Part shown: one piece after another, positions 12,901 through 21,900 of the stretch | Layout of the letters: each line of letters begins with the position of its first letter | Numbering within the stretch: the stretch's first letter is position 1 | Source of the DNA: Siphonodentalium dalli | Lineage: Eukaryota; Mollusca; Scaphopoda; Gadilida; Siphonodentaliidae | Direction of reading: 5' to 3' | Length of the DNA stretch: 64,000 nucleotides | Assembly (NCBI GenBank): GCA_032622095.1 | Contig: CP136063.1 | Location: forward strand, 184,365,956-184,429,955 | Translations under genes and position numbers: made by a program | Notes under the pieces: model-generated | Seen by the model: only the letters and a program-made list of their open reading frames with translations | Told to the model about the DNA's origin: nothing | Database searches by the model: none

Positions 12901-15900
12901 CACGCGGTTCGCTCATTCCAACAAATCAAACTGAAGGAACGTTGTAATCAACTACTATTAAAGTTTCAACTAATATATAAGTTTCAACAGCTACGACAGT
13001 TTCCAAACACACGACGTCGGACATATATATGCACATTTGTAAATATTTATTCATTAATGCGACCGAACACCTCGGTACATCGACACTAAATGTCTAATTT
13101 CCATAAATGTTTAATCCAAATTTATGAAAATTAGCGACCAGATGATCGTAGCCCGTCTATATATACCCGTGCGTATATGCGAGAAATAATCATTCGTGAT
13201 TTTGAACGTGTATCTAGTCATGGTGTGTGTGCCTGTGGTTGGTCGTAACATGGTGTCCGGTGTTATTGTTTCAACAGTTGGAAATTTCCTAACTGACACA
13301 ACATTAGTTGGAAATTTCACACAAACAATATAGGTTTAAACTGTTCTCGTAGTTCACTGAAATGGCCATCAGTTGGAAATTTGTCCAACCTTAGTGGGGG
13401 TGTTAGGTTGTAAATTTCCAACAATGGGAAAACTTGACGCCAACCTAAATGCTAAGATATTGCAATTTTCATTTTCATTTCCATTGTTTCTTATGATCTA
13501 CTGGGCCCTCCACAGAGGCCAGTCAAAAGCTCTTATTAATTTAAGAAAAACAAATCGTTGTGTGAAGTTACCTGGCGTTAGACCACCAAGCTGTTACGAT
13601 TTTGCAATGATAGTTACAGGTTCAGAATAAATAATTTTGTATCGACCGTGGCTAAATTGGCCACAAGACATCAAAATACAAAGGCTTATCAATACAAACT
13701 GTGGAGTGTGTTTTTCCTTGTGTATATCTCGTATACACCCATGGGTTTATATAAAGGCTACGAGCATCTGGCCGTAGAGCTTATTTTCTATTCCAATTGA
13801 TCACCCCATCTTAATGAATGTGTTATGAGAGGGACAACTTGTAAGTTGTTTAACTTGTTCCCCAAGTTATATGTATATAATGTATGTATTTGATACATTA
13901 AAATATTTTGAAGTAAAGATTCACCCCATCGGAGCGTTCTACATCACGTTGTAATTCAAGTTGAAAATTTATCTCTGAAATACGTATTCTGATTGGCTAA
14001 GTTAAGTTTTTGATTTGACAGCATCGTTCGTTGAACGGAGGACAAATTTTGAATGGAGCACGGTGTCCTTGACAATGTGTGTAAAATACGTTACTGTTGT
14101 GTCAGGAGTCGTGTAATCGAGTCAACCAGAACGTTATTTACAGTTGATACGGCTATCATGAAGTTGTGCTGGCGTGTAAATTGTTTTTAAATATAATTGT
14201 TTAATGTTTTAGATTGAACTCTTTGCTCAAATTAAGATTTAAATTTTTTATTTTTAATTAAATAATTTAATTTAATTATTATTATTTTTAGATTGAACTG
14301 CTTGCTCAATTTAACATTAAAAAAATAAATAAAATTTCATTTAAAAAGAAATTAAAAATTAAAACAAACGCTGTTATAGAATCTACCAGGATACCCCGAG
14401 TCACCACAACAAATTTAGTTAAAATCGGGCCAGGGTCTGGGAGAAAAATTGCGAAGTGTCATGCAGAATGAAAAAAAAGTGTTATAACCATGTTATAATC
14501 ATGCAAATAGAAATTTCAGTACATTGTGATTTGACACTACAAGTTGTTCGAACAGAGCCAATTTAACACTGAATATATGTATGCGTCGATATTAGGGTGA
14601 AAAAAGATGACATCAACAATTGCAATTCAGTCAAAGACCGGCTCTGCAGCTGATTTGTCGAAAACATCTGGTAAATAATTATTTGATAAACAGCTGTACA
14701 CTTAAATAACACACGATCTGTGTATTCTTTATTCAGCGAAGCGGACAGGCCGAAGGCGAAACATATGTTTGTTGTTTCTGCTGCAACTCTGACTCCATAA
14801 GGGGAACGGTTGATGTTCTCGATAAGACGGGTTATGTTCCAGGGGAGACAATCATGATGAATGCCGTGGTGAACAACAGATCCCGCAACAAAGTTCAACT
14901 GAGCATTTGGTTGTCAATGGTAAGAACATTTTAGCTTGCATAACTCGGTATACAATATCGATTGCGTTTCCATGGTGACTGCCTAGTTAGGGTTTACTAA
15001 AGGTTTTGTCCATCCATTCAATATTATCCGGTTCATGGCTCTTGTTGGATTTGGAAATATGTTTAATTTATTGAATATTTTCTTCATTTTTCGGAAATAA
15101 TATAAGAGTGTTTATCTCGTTTTACTCCTATATAGCTACCTTCTACTTATATGTATGCATGTGATTCTCCTGCGAATGACGGATTCAATTATGAAAAATA
15201 ACCATTGTTTCGATTAACGCGATGAGTTATAACCGAAACATTTTATAGAATTTGTCTTCAAACATTTCGATTACAACTGCATAACCTTAATCGTTATTTA
15301 GTAATTTAATTGTCGCTATTATAATGACATTTCACAATGTACCTCCCTTATTGAGAATGATAGTTGGATTACTAACGCTGAAGGGGTCAATCTCACCTAA
15401 AAGTGCTGAAATGTTTTGAAAATGTGTTGACGGGTACACATGGTTTGCTATCGGCAATAACGCCGTTACTTCAAATGTGTTTCTGAAAGTCTGGGGCCCA
15501 TCAGCAGTTTGTTTTCAGTTCATATTAATTTTCATTGGAACGTAAGCAATACTAAATTATTCTTCTCTAACATATATATATATATACATCATGGCGGACG
15601 CGAAAACTAAACGTCATTTAAAACGAAATTTCAAAACATGTGCACCCTTCAGCACATTTTCAAAACCTGTGTACCTTCAGCACATCCGACCGATACACCG
15701 TTGTCTAGAAATTTTTGAGAACGTCAAAAGAATGGTCCTCTACCCGCGGTGGTGGAATATTTGCACATAACCGCATGGGCAGTGTTTAATTAATTCATGT
15801 TTTCAATAGTATTACTAAATCACAACATGTAATTAACTTCAATTTGTTGAAGTGGTAGCCCGTGGTCTCCACAACAGTGGCTTGGTCGGATTAAGCGGTG

Positions 15901-18900
15901 ATTGTGCTATATATAGCTACACGCTGTTTCAAATCTCCGGTTGTGACCCTCGGGCAAGGTCACTTGTACTGTGCTCGATTCGTCGTACCTAGACGAGATA
16001 TTAGGGACCTAGTTGTTGGGTATGTATAAGCCGCTCTTGTGAAGCGCCTATAAAAATGCATGGCTGTATGCAGAAGACTCGGCATTACTCAACAGCTGGG
16101 GTAATAATGTGAACGTAATGTAAAAAGAGTTGGATAGTTTTCTATCGAAATATAGACTCAGTTGAGAATATATGATACACTGGGGTGTTTGGTTGATATT
16201 CTACAATTTTATATTTAATATCTTTATTTAATTTTAGAGCACAATCCCATTGTTGCAATCGTTCCCTGATTTTTGGTAAAGCACACCGATTCCCAAGGCT
16301 GGCGAAGGAATAGTTCAATGATTACCCCATTGTTAGGCACACCGTGACGCAACTCACAACAGACAAATCGTACGGGCGCTTCGAAGTAGCTTCAATTACC
16401 AGAGGCCACAGGGGCACGAACAGCGCTCTGCTTCCCCAAAACACACTGCCATTATACGCCGTTACTATTTATGCACCTCTAATATACTAAGCAGGCACAT
16501 ATATAGGGACGGCGTATAAGGGGAGTGCGGGTGGGTGATGCATGTACTCTTGTATAATAACTGAAGCTACATTGAAACGACCGCGCGATTTGTTTGTTAA
16601 TAGTGGCGCGTGTCGAACAATGGGATATCACTGAAATATTAGTTTGCCAGCCTTGGGAATTGGGTGTGATTTACCAAAAATACAATATATATATATAATA
16701 CATCAACAGGACGAACGGGGGGGGGGGTGGCAATAGTAACACATGCATTGGTTGAATTATTTATTAACTAGTAGCATAATTACATTTATTATAATTATTC
16801 CACAAAACTTATCCAGTTCCGAAAATATTCTCAGGACCACTAATCCAACGATGAAACTAAATGAATTAACATTTACATTTAGAACCACTAAATATAGTGA
16901 TAGATCCAATAATCCAATAGAATCACCACTTCACAATATAGCGCTCCACATATCCGATATAACTAACAACAGAACTTGTATCTGGAGAATCTGGAGGAAC
17001 CAATGGACTATTATGGTAGTAATTTCGAAACAGTTTCTTGAAAAGTCGACACGTTTGTCACATAATAATGATGTGCAGCATTACCTTTGGCAAAAGTGGT
17101 TGGTTGTTGGTTACAGGTCAAATTCCATGTCATCATTCTGGCAGACAGACTTCTTCGGAATTCATGATCCACTTATACAATGTATATAATAATAGTAAGA
17201 CACAATCATGCGACTTCCACATTTGACTTTCCAAACACATCTGCGAGTGACTTGGTTTGTGAAAACGGGTCACACGTTAATCCGTGTCGTTTCGGACATA
17301 TTTATTCACTTTTAACGGCGATCGCTGCATGGGTAATCACGATGATTGGTGTGGCTAACGGGTCATTGTGTTCATCTCGGCCAGCGCACGGATTGTACGT
17401 CGTGTTCAACGCACGATCAATTGCGTATTTCGAGATAATCGCATTATGTGCGATCAATTGTGCTCTAAGTCGGTCAGAGCACGCGAATAGTTCTTTACCA
17501 GAATAAATCTCGTCTCCGACTCGATTTATTCTGGTAAAGAACTATTCTTGTGCTCTAACCATTACTTAAATATAATTATTTGGTATTATTTACTTAGTAT
17601 AGTTAGCATCGATATGCGAATCCGTTGTCACAACAACGAATCAACTCTAATTTACATTCAGATTAGTTAATTTTAGTAATTTCATTCCAGATAATACAAT
17701 TCCTCTCAGACAGCGGCGATTCCACTACGATAACCCGCTATATCCATGTTATAAGCAATGAGCTCGCTTCCGGTAAAGCATGGTATGTTGACCGAGAGCG
17801 AATACGGATTCCCAAGACGACACCATCCGACCTTCTTCATTGCAATTACATTAATATATCATACGTTGTTCGGGTGAGTACATTTTATCTCATGTCAATG
17901 ATATTCCACGAGACATCACACTTTAGAAGTTAGTACATGAACCAAAGTTGGCATACGTATTTATTAGTCAATATTACAGGTCAAGTTCGAATATGCATGG
18001 GTTCCGTCAAATTATTTTGCATATGTTACAACCCTTCTTGGACTTAGAATTTGCCTGATTTCATAACAATTTGGTTTCCGACCGATAACTCCAGTTTTTA
18101 TTATTTGACCAGAACTAAAGTTGCCAAGTGTGTTTCTCGGTCAAAAATACAGGCCAAGTTCAAATATGGGTTTTGTCCAGCTAATGCGATATGTGTTATG
18201 GCTCTTCTTCAACTTAATTCACCTGATTTAATAACAATTTGCAATTAAACTACATGTAACGGCCGTACGAGACGACCCCCCCCCCCCCCATAATGTGAAA
18301 TATCCACCGTTATGGTCATGCACACTCAATAGTGAAACGATGCTATACATATGAATTATCATGTTTGTGTGTAATTGTATTTTATGTTCATTTTGTGTAA
18401 TACAATTATGTGGGGAGAGATACCATTTGTAAGTTGCAAAACTTGTGTCTCAATCCCGTTGCATTATGCAATAAAATATGTTATCACTAACGGCCGTATT
18501 GATAGCCACGCCCAGCAATGCTCTTGTTACTACATGTATTCGGGAACCCACCCTACTTATGAAGATCAAATGAGATGATTTCGATGACCTGAAATTGATC
18601 AAACAACTGTGTATCATTTAATGTTGTCTGAAATGCTTACCAGGCTATTGTAGCAGCTAACTGTTTACTATTAATATTACTCACTATAATAGCCTTCTGT
18701 CACCACATTTACACACCCTGATAACCATCATGGTACTATATTGTACCAGTATACACAATTGTGTATATCAGTATAATCCATTGTGGACAGCATGATGTGT
18801 ATGTTACAACAATTACCTATATTCCGAATTAATTTGTGACATTGACTGTAACAGTTCTCGATTTTGGTTTGTATCAACCACACACAGCGGTATAGTGGTG

Positions 18901-21900
18901 CATCCGATGCTCCCATTTGAAGGATCCTAAATTGGGTTGTGTAAGCAGACCAATCTGCTATAGGACACTATATGTTATATACATAATTTATAACCCGTTA
19001 TATTGCTTTGTGTGTCAAATTTGATTTTGACATATACATGTGAAAGGCTTGAGTAAACTGGGTTTTTTTTAGCTGAATAAAAACTTGTTTTGTAAATGTT
19101 TTGACTCCCCCCCCCCCCCCCGCATAATTATGCAGTTAATTTCACGATTGTCTCGTGTCATTGCTGGAAATGTACATATCGTATTCATTCGGTTTGGTGA
19201 TAAATTTGTTGAAACTGGTGTTGTGATAGTTGCTATTTAGATTCCTTTGTTGCCAAATTTGTAATCGAGTGATAGCAAATTATATACATATCCACTTGAA
19301 CAATACCAGTGGGTGTTTAGCAACGATCTCGGTTTCATATTATAATACGTTTTTTTCTTTGATTGCTTTCTTCGATTGTTTTGTTTTTGTTTCTTTGTTT
19401 TTGTGATTTATTTTATTATTTTCTTTTCGTTTTCGATTTTTATTTTACTACAAATGCACAATAAACGGGTCGCACCGCGTGCACCATCACTCGGTAAATT
19501 GGAATCCGCGAAAGAGATATAAACAATTAAGAAGTTGTTTTCACTCGACGATTCAAACACATATATAACAGACCAAGAGTAAACCGGGAAAACCTTGATT
19601 AAATGTTCGTGAGTTTGGATTCCCAGTTCCTGTCTGCTGGTAACGACACCCCACTAGTCTAGTTGTTCCTGGACCCGTCCTCGGGGTTTGAATCTCGACG
19701 GCCTGTTCATTGAATTCGTCAATGATAACCCACCCGCTTTCGCGACGTTTTAGGAGCGCTGATTCAAATGCAACCACTCCACTTCGTGGCTCTATGATTA
19801 TTCAACATCACTTGAGTGTGTATAACAAACGATGTATAATGAAGAGACGTGTGCACTACGATATCTTAAAGATCCACGGTCTGATATTGACACTATAAAA
19901 CAACACTGATACGTTTTATACCAAGTAATAACTAGATTGTACACATGACCCTGATAATAGGATATTTAGATTATAAGTTATCAGATCTATCGACGTTCAA
20001 AAGAGAAAGTTTCAACACGTTTATAATTTGTCCGTGAATTCCAATGATCGTATCTGATAACGATCGTACATGTTTCCGGGTCCCAAAAGCAGTAGATAAT
20101 AAAACGATTTCTCTATTATGATCGATTTTAGTAGTTTTCAGCGTATTACTTGACATCACATACAGCCATTCGTATCACACAGGGATCTCAAAAATACACA
20201 ACTCGTCTACATGTATAGTAATATGTAGAAAACGTCATCTCTCCCCGTTATACTACATCATACAAAATGACCCTCTCTAGAACAGCGACGCTTATAAATA
20301 TACACCACTCGTTCTGTTCTACAAAATCAAAAAAGACATTGTTAACATACGAGACACTGCTCCCCTCACAACTAGTCTGGTCGATTAAAGGTTTGACCTA
20401 GAAAAAATTTGGACTAAGTTGGTTTTTATTCCATTTTGAAGAGGAATATTTCCTCTACAACATATCCAAAATCCGCTAAAATCCGCTTTGAGCAAACTTT
20501 TTTACAGAGATTTAAAAAAATGCTCATTTTTCGACCTTGCGAAGTACGTTTTTCTACAATATCCCTCATCGGCGACACAAGAACGCATTAATCCTCCATC
20601 CGATATATACCAGTTTGTGTAAAAGAGTATAGGGAGCGAATAGAGTGACAACGACAGAAAACAATGCAATCGCGGCGATGAAATGGCTGTCAAAATGGCC
20701 GCAACTACAATCCATGCTACGATGAAAGCAACATATTGGATAACCCCCTATAAGCGAAAATACACATTTGTAATTTACAAGAATGTTGTTATATATCTTT
20801 AAAGGTACACATATAATTAAAACAGATCTATCTGAATGATTTATCGATCACTGCTACGCGCGTTAACCCAATGATTTACGTTCGGGTTTTCTTATTAGAA
20901 TACATCCAACAGTCGGACCAAAAACAGTTATTTTGGGCATGCAACACACGAAGTAATATTTCGTCACACAGTGCGTGGTAGTTTCCTTTTGGAATGATGA
21001 TTAATTATTGAATGTAAAGCAGAAACTGAAGTGTCCACCCTATCTGTGTAAATACTAGTTATATTTCCAGAATTTTCAACACTCTCCGTGACAATAAACC
21101 ATACACGTATGTCGTAATGCTGATTATACTGCCAAGAAACACTTATCTCTTCAACAGAATAGTACCTTATTTCACTAGATCGAAGAGACTGTACATCGTA
21201 CATTTTATTTAGTACTAATTTTCATGGTGCTCCCAAACCGGTTTCTTAGTAGACAATTATGTTCAAATTACTTCAATCGGCACTTTACAACATGAATATG
21301 TACCACGCAATACACACAATTAGTTGTCAGTATCTTGTTGTTTGAAATTATGTTACCATTGCCACCCACATACTTGCGCTAAATATCAGGTCATCAGCGT
21401 TTACAGTTATTAGTTCTGCGTTTACCATTCACTCAATGTTGCTATTTATGGTTTTGTATGCAGCAGATATGTGTAACATTAGGGAGAATGGGTAAACGCG
21501 GCGATGCGGTTGCAGAAAAGGTCGTACGTTTCGCGTATACGTGGCCTTAGTGCATTTAAGTGCACATAATTTCCAGGTATAAAGACAGTCTCTGCCATAG
21601 AGTATGTAGGCAAATTGGGTTATGTTGAGAATTTATTGAAGATAGTCTATTGTAATCCTTTGTATTTTGATAAATTGCGTTCATGGTATACCACCGTGTA
21701 TTTGTGTGATAAAAATGAAATATTCGTGTTTAATCACTTGACCGGAGGCAACTATGACTACTATTTTAAGACACGGACAATAGGATCTACACATTTTACC
21801 TAGTACCATATGAATAGCTCTCATACTGTTCTATAGTAGTGAATTTTGACAGACTGTGTGTTGTAGTTTCAAAAATAAATGATTATCGGTCACATTCGTG

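Noticed and set aside
19640-19710. tRNA-like box A/box B words (TAGTCTAGTTG ... GGTTTGAATCTC)
   Set aside because: The boxes are only about 25 bases apart and no cloverleaf can be drawn; at most a degraded SINE head.
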